Below, in pieces: positions 47,475 through 56,006 of a DNA stretch of 64,000 bases. The notes beneath the pieces are model-generated. The model made no database searches and was not told the DNA's origin. It was given only the letters and a program-made list of their open reading frames with translations. This DNA comes from Sporanaerobium hydrogeniformans (GTDB lineage: Bacteria > Bacillota > Clostridia > Lachnospirales > Cellulosilyticaceae). Position 1 is the first letter of the stretch; every line of letters starts with the position of its first letter. The DNA lies in NCBI RefSeq assembly GCF_002735925.1, contig NZ_PEDL01000002.1, positions 310,001-374,000 on the forward strand, given 5' to 3'. The position numbers and the translations under genes are program-made.

Positions 47475-47611
47475 ACATAATGTATATTTTAAAATTGAAA
47501 AAGTAATAAGTTATAGCTTAATTTTATAAAAAAAATTATATAATAAATTGATTATTAAAAATTATAAAAAATAGGCTTAATTTCAGCTACTTTTTTAGGC
47601 ACTTTTAAGGG

Positions 47612-47617
47612 TATAAT
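47612..47617 (+). promoter_or_regulatory. Possible activator-dependent promoter for locus 2 transport genes
   Basis: A perfect TATAAT lies 55 bases before the binding-protein ATG, but no -35 hexamer is seen at 16-18 bases (only a T-rich run), as expected if an activator is required. The rest of 47475-47671 is very AT-rich with no clear repeat. Confidence 0.4.
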
Positions 47618-47671
47618 GGCTTTAGCAAAAAGGAAGAACTTGAAAGAAACAAATAGGAGGAGGGTATAAAA

Positions 47672-49033
47672 ATGAAAAAAATGTTGAAAAAAGTAATGGG
47701 CCTCGCTCTAGCGGGGACAATGTTTATCTTACCACTTGCAGGGTGTGGTGGTGGAGAAAAAGCATCAGTAGCTGATACATCTACAGTGAAAGAAGGAGCT
47801 AAACAAGAAGGTACTACCCCTAATAAACTTGTTGTTTGGGGAGGAGTACCAGCAGAAAGTGGTCCACAAAAGTTAGTTGATGCATGGAATGTTGCTAATC
47901 CAGATACACCAGCTGAATATGTTCGTTTTGTTAATGATGAGGCGGGTAATACAAAGTTAGATACAGCATTACTTTCAGGAGAGCAAATAGACATCTTTTT
48001 TACTTATTTACCAGATATTTTAAAAAAGAGAGCAGAAAGCGGTATGTTAGAGGATTTATCAGCTTATGATGCAAGCACTTTCATTAATGAGGAAATTCTA
48101 GGTGGTGTTGAGTCTGTACCACAAATAGATAATAAATTATATTGTATGCCAACGGCTTCTGAGACAATTGGTATTTTAGTTAATAAGAATATGTTAGATG
48201 AAAAGGGAATTACTATTCCCGAAAACTGGACAATGAAAGAATTTATGGAGATTGCACAGAAGCTTACGGGTGAAAGAAATGGTAAAAAGGTTTATGGAAC
48301 GACAATCTTCTATGAAGAAATGTTGTTACCTGTTGCCAAATCTATTCTAGGTGGAGACTGGATGTATAAATCAGATACGGAAAGTAATTTTGATCATCCA
48401 GTCCTAAAAGTAAATGATATGCTCAAGCAAATGATAGATGAAGGTACAGCACTTCCTTATGAAGAAGTATTCTCTAGAAAATTATCAGCTTATGCGCATC
48501 CTGCTTTCTTGAATGAAGAAATTGCTATGATGCCAACAGCAGCATGGATGTTACGTTATGTCAAGGATTTAGAAAATTTTCCTCATGATTTTATAACTAC
48601 TTTTGTGCCTTATCCAAGTATTGATGAAAATACCCCTAATCCTTATCTTGGAAATCTAAACAACTGGATTTGTATGAATTCAAAATCTCAAAATAAAGAT
48701 ACAGCATGGGATTTTATGCAGTTTTGGGTACAAGAAGCAGGTAAATATATTGAAAAGTCTCCGGCTTGGAGTAAGGCAAACCTTGACGATGTTACAGCTG
48801 TTGTTTTAGGTGAAAATCCGGAAAAACTATTTGATGTAGAAGCTTATAAGGCAGTTATGCTTAATCAAGATATGAAATATAATCTTACAACGAAAACAGT
48901 AGGTTTAGCGCAAATGAATCAAATTTATAAAGATGAAACCGTAAAATTCCTTTTAGGAGAAATGGATGAGGAGCAATATTATAGCACCTTAAAGAAAAAA
49001 TGCGATGACATATTAGCCAATGAAACAAAATAA
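47672..49033 (+). CDS. Carbohydrate ABC transporter solute-binding lipoprotein, locus 2
   Basis: A 453-residue family 1 binding protein with a signal peptide and lipobox LAGC (lipidated Cys25), then a Gly/Lys/Thr-rich linker and the binding fold (LVVWGGVPAESGPQKLVDAWN, NWTMKEFMEIAQKL, NNWICMNSKSQ). AGGAGGAGGG precedes the ATG. The ligand is unknown. Neighbouring oxidoreductases rather than glycosidases suggest an already monomeric or modified sugar, or a sugar conjugate. Confidence 0.93.
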   Translation: MKKMLKKVMGLALAGTMFILPLAGCGGGEKASVADTSTVKEGAKQEGTTPNKLVVWGGVPAESGPQKLVDAWNVANPDTPAEYVRFVNDEAGNTKLDTALLSGEQIDIFFTYLPDILKKRAESGMLEDLSAYDASTFINEEILGGVESVPQIDNKLYCMPTASETIGILVNKNMLDEKGITIPENWTMKEFMEIAQKLTGERNGKKVYGTTIFYEEMLLPVAKSILGGDWMYKSDTESNFDHPVLKVNDMLKQMIDEGTALPYEEVFSRKLSAYAHPAFLNEEIAMMPTAAWMLRYVKDLENFPHDFITTFVPYPSIDENTPNPYLGNLNNWICMNSKSQNKDTAWDFMQFWVQEAGKYIEKSPAWSKANLDDVTAVVLGENPEKLFDVEAYKAVMLNQDMKYNLTTKTVGLAQMNQIYKDETVKFLLGEMDEEQYYSTLKKKCDDILANETK

Positions 49034-49043
49034 TACATGATAT

Positions 49044-49094
49044 AAAATGGGGGTGTTGAAGCATAAAAGGACATGTTTTCAACATTCCCATTTT
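49044..49094 (+). promoter_or_regulatory. Intercistronic mRNA hairpin between binding protein and permease genes
   Basis: Two 17-base arms (49044-49060 and 49078-49094) pair along their full length with two G-U pairs and a 17-base loop. No T run follows, so it is not a simple terminator. A hairpin here could protect the binding-protein mRNA from 3' exonucleases. Confidence 0.65.
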
Positions 49095-49112
49095 GCTAGA
49101 AGGGAGCTTGCT

Positions 49113-49997
49113 ATGAAAAAAAAGAAATATAACTGGGAGCCATATGTATTCATAGCTCCAAATTTTATAGGATTTATTATCTTTATCGTATTACCAGTGC
49201 TTTTTTCTTTAGTGATATCTTTTACAGATTTTAATATTTTTAACGGATTTAAAGGAACGAGTTTTGTAGGTCTACAGAATTTTATAGAGATGTTAAAGGA
49301 TGAATGGTTCTGGGCAGCATTAAAAAATAATGTTATCTATACCGTAGTAACTATTCCAGTTACTATGATTCTATCCATTGTTGTAGCTACTATTTTGAAT
49401 AAGGCAGTATATTGTAAGACACTGATTAGGGTGATGATTTTTGTACCTTATATTGCAAGTGTAGTAGCTATATCAGTTGTTTGGTCTATGTTGTTTAATC
49501 CTTCACAAGGCATTATTAATCAAATACTTATGGTGTTAGGTGTGAATAATCCTCCACAATGGTTAGGAAGTATGCAGTGGGCACTTCCCGCCATTATGAT
49601 TGTGGGTATTTGGATGACACTAGGGTACAATGTAATCATTTATATGTCTGGCTTGCAAAGTATTCCCTCTTCACTCTATGAAGCAGCACAAATTGATGGT
49701 GCAAGTAAGCTTCAAGAATTTCGTTATATAACTGTTCCGATGCTTAGGAACACTACATTTTTCTTGCTAGTAACAAGTATTATTGCATCTTTCCAAGTTT
49801 TCGGAACTGTTAATATTATGACAAATGGAGGACCAGGTAATAGTACGACTGTTTTAGCTCATTATATCTATGTGGCGGGTTTCAGGTATTACAAAATGGG
49901 TTATGCAGCAAGTATGGCATGGTTTTTACTAATAGCCATTTTAATTGTTACTTTACTTCAATGGAAAGTACAGAAAAAACATGAAAGTAACTTTTAG
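49113..49997 (+). CDS. Carbohydrate ABC transporter permease, MalF/UgpA type, locus 2
   Basis: A 294-residue permease with six spans (first at about 12-35). The EAA loop reads LYEAAQIDGASKLQEFRYITVP, and the NGGPGNSTTVL segment typical of sugar permeases is present. I chose ATG 49113, with GAAGGGAG upstream; the longer frame from 49047 would run through the intercistronic hairpin and add a non-conserved tail. The second permease follows 12 bases later. Confidence 0.94.
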   Translation: MKKKKYNWEPYVFIAPNFIGFIIFIVLPVLFSLVISFTDFNIFNGFKGTSFVGLQNFIEMLKDEWFWAALKNNVIYTVVTIPVTMILSIVVATILNKAVYCKTLIRVMIFVPYIASVVAISVVWSMLFNPSQGIINQILMVLGVNNPPQWLGSMQWALPAIMIVGIWMTLGYNVIIYMSGLQSIPSSLYEAAQIDGASKLQEFRYITVPMLRNTTFFLLVTSIIASFQVFGTVNIMTNGGPGNSTTVLAHYIYVAGFRYYKMGYAASMAWFLLIAILIVTLLQWKVQKKHESNF

Positions 49998-50009
49998 GGA
50001 GGAAAGAGG

Positions 50010-50861
50010 ATGAAAACAAAGCTAAAAATATCAAAGCAAAATGTAACAAAAGCAATACTCACACTTATTATGTTGGTTCTTGCAATAATAGTTGTTTTTC
50101 CATTTATGTGGATGATAGTCTGTTCTTTTAAACCTCTTAATGAGCTATACGAGTTCCCTCCAAGGTTTATTTCACCCAATATGTCCCTAGATAATTATAA
50201 AGAAGTACTATTTGGACAAAACCCATCTTTCTTAGTCTATTTTAAAAATACCTTTATTACTACAATAGTTTGTGTAATAGGAACGGTATTTACCTCCTCA
50301 ATGGCAGGATATGCATTTGCCAAGTTGCAGTTCAAAGGGAGGGATCAACTCTTTCTACTTTATTTAGTAACGATGATGGTACCTTTCCAAGTACTGATGG
50401 TACCTCAATTTATTCAATTTAAATATATGGGTATTTTTAATACTTTATGGGCCCTTATTTTACCACGATTATTTACACCTCTAGGTACGTTCTTAATGAG
50501 GCAATTTTTCCTAGATGTTCCCACTGAAATTATTGAGGCAGGGCGAGTAGATGGACTAGGAGAGTTTGGTATCTTTTATAAGCTTATTTTACCACTAGCA
50601 AAACCAGCTGTTTCTACAGTGGTGATTTTAAACTTTGTTTGGAGATGGAATGAATACGAGGCACCACTTATTTTCTTGACAGATAGCAAGCTATTTACAT
50701 TGACAGTAGGTCTTACTAATTTTATTGATGAGGCAGGCTTTGCAATGGATCATCTGATTATGGCAGGAACAACAATAGCACTTATACCTATGGTCGTTGT
50801 ATTTATTTTAGGACAGAAATATTTTATTGAAGGCTTAACTAGTGGTAGTGTTAAAGGTTAA
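50010..50861 (+). CDS. Carbohydrate ABC transporter permease, MalG/UgpE type, locus 2
   Basis: A 283-residue permease with six spans. Features are WMIVCSFKPLNELYEFPP after the first span, the EAA loop EIIEAGRVDGLGEFGIFYKLILP and the C-terminal QKYFIEGLTSGSVKG. AGGAGGAAAGAGG precedes the ATG. As in locus 1 there is no ATPase gene nearby. It ends 28 bases before the first oxidoreductase gene, so uptake and the two FAD enzymes appear to be one operon. Confidence 0.94.
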   Translation: MKTKLKISKQNVTKAILTLIMLVLAIIVVFPFMWMIVCSFKPLNELYEFPPRFISPNMSLDNYKEVLFGQNPSFLVYFKNTFITTIVCVIGTVFTSSMAGYAFAKLQFKGRDQLFLLYLVTMMVPFQVLMVPQFIQFKYMGIFNTLWALILPRLFTPLGTFLMRQFFLDVPTEIIEAGRVDGLGEFGIFYKLILPLAKPAVSTVVILNFVWRWNEYEAPLIFLTDSKLFTLTVGLTNFIDEAGFAMDHLIMAGTTIALIPMVVVFILGQKYFIEGLTSGSVKG

Positions 50862-50889
50862 TAATAGAGTGTATGGAAAGGAAAAAACT

Positions 50890-52185
50890 ATGAAAACTTA
50901 TATTGAACAACAAAAAATATTACCGATTTGCGCGACAGTAGATGTTCTTATACTAGGAGGTGGACCAGCTGGTTTTGCGGCTGCTGTTTGTGCAGCGAGA
51001 GAGGGTGCTCATACTTTACTAGTAGAACAAACAGGAGATGTAGGTGGAGTAGCAACGACAGGTCTTATGAGTCACTGGACAGGCAAAACAGAAGGTGGCT
51101 TTTATGAGGAAATTTTACAGCGTACATCTAATACCTATGTGAAAGATGAAAGAGATTATAAAATCTTTATTGACCATGAGACTTGTAAAATTAAAATGTT
51201 AGAAATGTTAGAAGAAGCTGGAGCACATCTAAGGTTATATAGTTTTGCAAGTGATGTTATTGTAGAAGATAATGAGGTTAAAGGTGTTATTATAGAAAGC
51301 AAATCAGGGAGAGAAGTCATCTTAGCTAAGGTGGTTATTGATGCCACAGGAGATGGTGATATTGCATATAAAGCAGGTGTACCTTACTTTAAAGGAAGAG
51401 AGAAAGATGGGTTGATGCAACCTATGACTTTAATGTTTCAAGTGGCAGGAGTAGATAGAAGTAAAATCCAATATGTGGAATTCTTTGAAGATACCTATGA
51501 GGTACCAGAAGGAGACATTCAACAATTAGCTAGACAATATATCCCATCACCAGCAGGTCATGTTTTAATTTATCCTTCTGTATACCCTAATGTCGTTACG
51601 CTAAATATGACGAATTGTATAGGAGTAGATGGTACAAATGCTGAGGATCTTACAAAAGCTCATGTACTGTGCCGTAAGCAATTACCTCTTATTTTAAAGT
51701 TCCTTAAAGAACATGTCCCAGGTTTTGAAGAGGCATATATTATTAAGTCAGCATCTGTAATAGGTGTTAGAGAGACAAGACATTTCTTAGGGGAAAGGAC
51801 ACTTACTGAAAAAGATATTTTAGAAGCAAGAGTACATGAAGATTGGGCAGTTACTAAAGCGCAATTTAACTTTGATGTACATAACCTTACAGGAAATGGG
51901 CTAGATCAAACAGGGGCTCAGCATGAGTTTAAACAAACAAAGGGTTATACCATTCCTTATGGCTGTTTTATCCCTAAAGAAATTGATAATCTTATGTTAG
52001 CAGGAAGAAATATTTCAGGAACACATATGGCTCATTCTAATTACAGAGTTATGCCTATCTGTGCCAATATGGGGCAATCAGTAGGTGTTGCAGCTGCTAT
52101 GTGCACCAAAGATAATATTAAACCGCGTCATTTAGATATTAAAACGTTACAAGCTAAACTAAAAGAATTGGGTGTGACACCTTAG
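50890..52185 (+). CDS. FAD-dependent oxidoreductase A, locus 2
   Basis: A 431-residue flavoprotein of the FAD_oxidored type. The dinucleotide loop LGGGPAGFAAAVCAAREGA lies near residues 22-40, followed by TGDVGGVATTG, IDATGDGD and, near the C-terminus, MLAGRNISGTHMAH with MGQSVGVAAAM, which close the FAD site. The substrate is not known. I chose ATG 50890, with GGAAAGG upstream; the frame start at 50842 lies inside the permease gene. It is followed 17 bases later by a longer relative, so the pair may catalyse successive or complementary oxidations of the imported compound. Confidence 0.88.
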   Translation: MKTYIEQQKILPICATVDVLILGGGPAGFAAAVCAAREGAHTLLVEQTGDVGGVATTGLMSHWTGKTEGGFYEEILQRTSNTYVKDERDYKIFIDHETCKIKMLEMLEEAGAHLRLYSFASDVIVEDNEVKGVIIESKSGREVILAKVVIDATGDGDIAYKAGVPYFKGREKDGLMQPMTLMFQVAGVDRSKIQYVEFFEDTYEVPEGDIQQLARQYIPSPAGHVLIYPSVYPNVVTLNMTNCIGVDGTNAEDLTKAHVLCRKQLPLILKFLKEHVPGFEEAYIIKSASVIGVRETRHFLGERTLTEKDILEARVHEDWAVTKAQFNFDVHNLTGNGLDQTGAQHEFKQTKGYTIPYGCFIPKEIDNLMLAGRNISGTHMAHSNYRVMPICANMGQSVGVAAAMCTKDNIKPRHLDIKTLQAKLKELGVTP

Positions 52186-52202
52186 AAATAGAGGAGAATG
52201 AG

Positions 52203-53984
52203 ATGGAGACTATTACTAAAGCTTATGAAGTAATTGTAGTAGGTGGGGGATTATCTGGTGTATGTGCAGCAATAGCTAGTGCTAGAGAAGGGGCTAAAAC
52301 AGCTCTTGTGCAAGACAGGCCTGTACTAGGAGGAAATGCTAGTTCAGAAATACGTATGCATATTTGTGGAGCTAATAAGCATGGCACAAGAGATGAAGCA
52401 AGGGAAACAGGAATTCTAGAAGAGATTTTACTTGAAAATAAAAAAAGAAATCCTCAGCACTCTTTTTCGATTTTAGATACGGTGTTATGGGAAAAAGTAA
52501 ATTTTCAAGAGCGTTTAACACTTTATTTGAATACGAGAATGACAGAGGTAGTAGTAGAAGATCATACGATTAAGAGTATAAGAGCACATCAGTTAACGAC
52601 AGATAAAGATTTTGAGTTTAAAGCAAAAATATTTATTGATTGTACGGGTGATGCCACTCTAGCTTATCGAGCAGGAGCAGACTATAGGGTTGGCAGAGAA
52701 GCTAAAAGTGAGTTAGGAGAAACATTTGCACCAGAAAAGTCAGATAATAGGACTATGGGGAATACACTTATGTTTCGAGCCATTGATTATGGTAAGTCGA
52801 TGCCTTTTGAAAAACCTTCTTGGGCCTATACTTTTACAGAGAAGGATTTAGTGAACAGAGGACATAGTGCAATTAATAATGAGCTAGAGCATTATGAGAT
52901 TGATTCGGGTTATTGGTGGATTGAGTTAGGCGGTATGGAAGATACAATAGGTGATGCAGAAGAAATTCGAGATGAACTTTTAAAGACAGTCTATGGAGTA
53001 TGGGATCATATCAAAAATGGTGGAGAGCATGGCGCCCAAAATTATGTCTTAGATTGGGTACAATTTCTACCAGGGAAACGTGAGAGTAGGAGGATAGAGG
53101 GGGACTATATTCTTAAGGAGCAAGATTTATTAGAAGGTAAAGTCTTTGAAGATGCTGTTGCTTATGGTGGTTGGCCTATGGATATGCATCCCCCAGAAGG
53201 ATTTAAGTATAGGGGCCCAAGTACTAACTATATACAAGTTCCTATTTATACGATTCCTTATCGCTCCTATTACTCGCGTAATATTCATAATCTTATGATG
53301 GCTGGGAGAAATATAAGTGCTTCTCATATGGCTTTTGGTTCTACGAGAGTCATGGGAACTTGTGCTATTGGAGGGCAAGCAGTAGGGACGGCGGCAGCAT
53401 TGGCTATTCATTATGGGTGTGAGCCGAGAGGTGTTTTAGAGTATAAAACAGAGTTACAACAAAAACTATTAAAGGCAGACTGTTTTATCCCAGGTTTTAG
53501 AAATGAAGATAAAAAGGATAAAGCTTTAAATGCTAAAGTGAAGGCTTCTAGTCAAAAGCGAGGTTATGATGCAACACATGTTATAAACGGCATAGCAAGA
53601 AACGTGGAAAAAGAAATGAATGCATGGATTTCACAAGAACTTGGGGCATCAGGAGAATGGATAGAGTTAAAGTTGAAGGAACAAATGCCTATTCAGGAGG
53701 TGCGTATTACGTTTGACTCTGATTTAGGTACAGAAATCATGACTACTTTGTCTGAAACAGTACGCTCCAATCAAAGAGAGCAACTGCCAGAGACATTAGT
53801 GAAGGATTATGAAGTAGAATTATTACTAGAGGATGAGGTTATTTATAGTAAACAAGTAAAAAATAATTATCAAAGGCATGTCATTCATTCCATGGCTAAC
53901 AGAAGAGCCAATCAAGTAAGAATTAAAATCTATACAACATGGGGAAATAAAGAAGCTTCTATATATGAAGTTAGAATCTATTAA
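52203..53984 (+). CDS. FAD-dependent oxidoreductase B with C-terminal beta-sandwich-like domain, locus 2
   Basis: A 593-residue relative of the preceding enzyme. The FAD loop is VVGGGLSGVCAAIASARE, followed by LGGNASSEIRMHICG, DCTGDATLAYRAGAD and MMAGRNISASHMAFGS. The flavin part ends at about residue 435; the last ~150 residues (KVKASSQKRGYDATHVING onward) look like a galactose-binding-type beta-sandwich with WIELKLKEQMPIQEVRI. No signal peptide is present. AGAGGAGA precedes the ATG. It is the last gene of the locus 2 operon, ending before a bidirectional terminator. The reaction is unknown. Confidence 0.86.
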   Translation: METITKAYEVIVVGGGLSGVCAAIASAREGAKTALVQDRPVLGGNASSEIRMHICGANKHGTRDEARETGILEEILLENKKRNPQHSFSILDTVLWEKVNFQERLTLYLNTRMTEVVVEDHTIKSIRAHQLTTDKDFEFKAKIFIDCTGDATLAYRAGADYRVGREAKSELGETFAPEKSDNRTMGNTLMFRAIDYGKSMPFEKPSWAYTFTEKDLVNRGHSAINNELEHYEIDSGYWWIELGGMEDTIGDAEEIRDELLKTVYGVWDHIKNGGEHGAQNYVLDWVQFLPGKRESRRIEGDYILKEQDLLEGKVFEDAVAYGGWPMDMHPPEGFKYRGPSTNYIQVPIYTIPYRSYYSRNIHNLMMAGRNISASHMAFGSTRVMGTCAIGGQAVGTAAALAIHYGCEPRGVLEYKTELQQKLLKADCFIPGFRNEDKKDKALNAKVKASSQKRGYDATHVINGIARNVEKEMNAWISQELGASGEWIELKLKEQMPIQEVRITFDSDLGTEIMTTLSETVRSNQREQLPETLVKDYEVELLLEDEVIYSKQVKNNYQRHVIHSMANRRANQVRIKIYTTWGNKEASIYEVRIY

Positions 53985-54004
53985 GAGATGATTACTAATA
54001 CCAT

Positions 54005-54047
54005 AAAAAAAGCTCAAGTTGTGATGAATACCAACTTGAGCTTTTTT
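54005..54047. terminator. Bidirectional terminator between oxidoreductase B and adenine deaminase genes
   Basis: A perfect 15-bp stem AAAAAAGCTCAAGTT / AACTTGAGCTTTTTT with a 12-base loop and A/T runs on both sides. The expected stop of the undamaged ade frame is at 54050-54048, right next to it. Confidence 0.9.
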
Positions 54048-55852
54048 CTAGGCTTCTTCGTGTGCAAATAAAGAAATAAACTTAAAGTTGACGGTATCAA
54101 TAAGTCCACGATTAGTAAGACGTAGCTCGGCAGTACGGCTAAAGAAATAAGTGCCATTGTCATAAAAGGAGAGACCTTGTGACAACCTAGAGACTGCCAA
54201 GCTTTATCAATTTGATCAACACGTGCAGCTACTTCTTGAGCAGGGTCTTCAGACATGAGACCTGCGATAGGAAGAGGATTAAGAGCTAAGACCTTTCCAT
54301 CTTTTACAACAACCATACCTCCACCTACTTCAGCTAAGGTATTAGCAGCTAATGCCATATCCTTATCATTGGTTCCTAGAACAAGAAGGTTATGTGCATC
54401 ATGAGCTACTGTTGAGGCAATAGCACCTGCTTGAAGACCAAAGCCAGTCACAAATCCGGTGCCCATACCATTGGTTCCTAAATGACGTTCAATAACAGCT
54501 ACCTTTAAAAGGTCACGGTTTAAGTCTACTTGGAGAAGACCATTTGCGATAGCCACTTCATGAATTTGAGCAAGAATGCCTACCTTGGCCTCAATAATTC
54601 CCATGACATGAACAGGAATGGAGGCTTTGCTATAACCTTCTGGAGCTGCGATATGGAAGTCTTGTGGAACAAGTGGTCTTGCCATGTGCATACTTTGTTT
54701 AGCAAACTCTGGGTAATCTGTTTTAGCAATAGGGTGAAGAAGCTTACCACCTTCTGCGACTAATTCACCGTTAAAAATAACTTTTTCAACTTTCACTTTA
54801 GTTAAATCACTGATTAAGGCAATATCTGCCCATTTACCAGGAGTGATACTTCCAAGATCACGACTTAAATGGAAGCATTCTGCAACATTGATGGTTGCCA
54901 TTTGAATAGCTGTAATAGGACGTACACCTTCTTCAATAGCCCGATGAATGATATGATCCATATGACCTTTGGTAAGCAAGGTATGAGGATGAGCATCATC
55001 ACTTACTAAAGTAGCAAAACGTGTATCTATGTTTTCTTCGGTAATAGCACGAATAACTTCTTTTACATCATGCCAAGCAGAACCTTCACGCATTTGGACA
55101 TACATCCCTAAGCGCATTTTAGCGAGAGCATCTTCTTTACGAACAGTCTCATGGCAACATCTTGCACCTGCTGCAATATAAGCATTAAGACCAGGACCAT
55201 TTTCTGGTATAGAGTAATGCCCAGTAATCGTTTTATTAGCCTTAAGTGTTGCCTTAAGTGTACGATGGACATTTTCATCAGCACACAGTACACCAGGAAA
55301 GTTCATCATTTCACCTAAGCCAATAATGGTATCCTTTTCCATGGCATCTTCAATGGCTTTGGCATCTAGAGTGGCACCTGTATCTTCAAAGCCACTAGTG
55401 GCTGGGACACAGCTTGGCATCGTTGTATAGACACTAAGTGGTACATCCATGCCATCTTGAATCATGAGTTCCACACCTTTCATCCCTAAGACATTGGCAA
55501 TTTCATGAGGATCCATAAAGATAGAAGTGGTGCCGTGAGGAATAACGGAAGCAGCATATTCTTTAACCGTCAGCATGCTGCTTTCTACGTGTAAATGGCC
55601 ATCCATAAAACCAGGAGAAATATAAAGTCCTGTGGCATCAATCACTTGTGTATCAGGACCAATGGTGTGACTTGCATCACCTACAAGGGCAATACGCCCA
55701 TGAGTAATAGCTACATCAGTATGAGGAATCATTTCTGCGGTTGCTACGTTAAGTAAGGTACCGTTTTGGATGACGAGGTCGGCTTTAAGTTCTCCTCTAG
55801 CGGTCAATACAAGTTTTTCTGTTACATCTGCTAATGAGTAGCGTTTCTGCAT
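54014..55852 (-). CDS. ade: Adenine deaminase, frameshifted near the C-terminus
   Basis: Deaminates adenine to hypoxanthine in purine salvage. The amidohydrolase core is complete: GHLHVESSM metal ligands near the N-terminus, IFMDPHEIANV, SDDAHPHTLL, and VAHDAHNLLVLG with the GGGMVVV C-terminal block. The ATG at 55852 follows TAGGAGG. The last ~39 residues are foreign: after ISLAVLP the expected ELRLTNRGLIDTVNFKF reads in another frame and ends at TAG 54048, just before the terminator, whereas the present frame runs into the hairpin. One base seems missing at about 54127-54131. The active site is unaffected, so activity may persist. Confidence 0.88.
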   Translation of the reverse strand: MQKRYSLADVTEKLVLTARGELKADLVIQNGTLLNVATAEMIPHTDVAITHGRIALVGDASHTIGPDTQVIDATGLYISPGFMDGHLHVESSMLTVKEYAASVIPHGTTSIFMDPHEIANVLGMKGVELMIQDGMDVPLSVYTTMPSCVPATSGFEDTGATLDAKAIEDAMEKDTIIGLGEMMNFPGVLCADENVHRTLKATLKANKTITGHYSIPENGPGLNAYIAAGARCCHETVRKEDALAKMRLGMYVQMREGSAWHDVKEVIRAITEENIDTRFATLVSDDAHPHTLLTKGHMDHIIHRAIEEGVRPITAIQMATINVAECFHLSRDLGSITPGKWADIALISDLTKVKVEKVIFNGELVAEGGKLLHPIAKTDYPEFAKQSMHMARPLVPQDFHIAAPEGYSKASIPVHVMGIIEAKVGILAQIHEVAIANGLLQVDLNRDLLKVAVIERHLGTNGMGTGFVTGFGLQAGAIASTVAHDAHNLLVLGTNDKDMALAANTLAEVGGGMVVVKDGKVLALNPLPIAGLMSEDPAQEVAARVDQIDKAWQSLGCHKVSPFMTMALISLAVLPSYVLLIVDLLIPSTLSLFLYLHTKKPRKKLKLVFITT

Positions 55853-55881
55853 AATGGGCCTCCTAAAAAGTTGTTTCAACT

Positions 55882-55910
55882 ATCATACCATTTCTATCTA
55901 TTAAATACAA
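55882..55910 (-). promoter_or_regulatory. Promoter of ade
   Basis: On the minus strand TTGTAT (55910-55905), 17 bases, TATGAT (55887-55882), with TGG before the -10 giving an extended element. It ends 30 bases before the ATG. Confidence 0.6.
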
Positions 55911-55969
55911 TGGAAGAATATTTCATAAAAATAGAAAATAAATAAGTAAATTTCAAGGTAAAATGCAAC

Positions 55970-56000
55970 AAAAAAGTGTCTTCACACGAAAGACACTTTT
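55970..56000 (-). terminator. Terminator of pepF
   Basis: An 11-bp stem AAAAGTGTCTT / AAGACACTTTT with a 7-base loop. Read on the minus strand it is followed by a T run and lies just after the pepF stop. Confidence 0.88.
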
Positions 56001-56006
56001 GAAAAA

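Noticed and set aside
47605-47994. 129-residue frame on the minus strand
   Set aside because: Lies opposite the signal peptide and N-terminus of the locus 2 binding protein, with no motif or ribosome site.
55853-56006. Purine riboswitch upstream of adenine deaminase
   Set aside because: The leader from the promoter to the ATG is about 25 bases, too short for a riboswitch, and no conserved core is visible.
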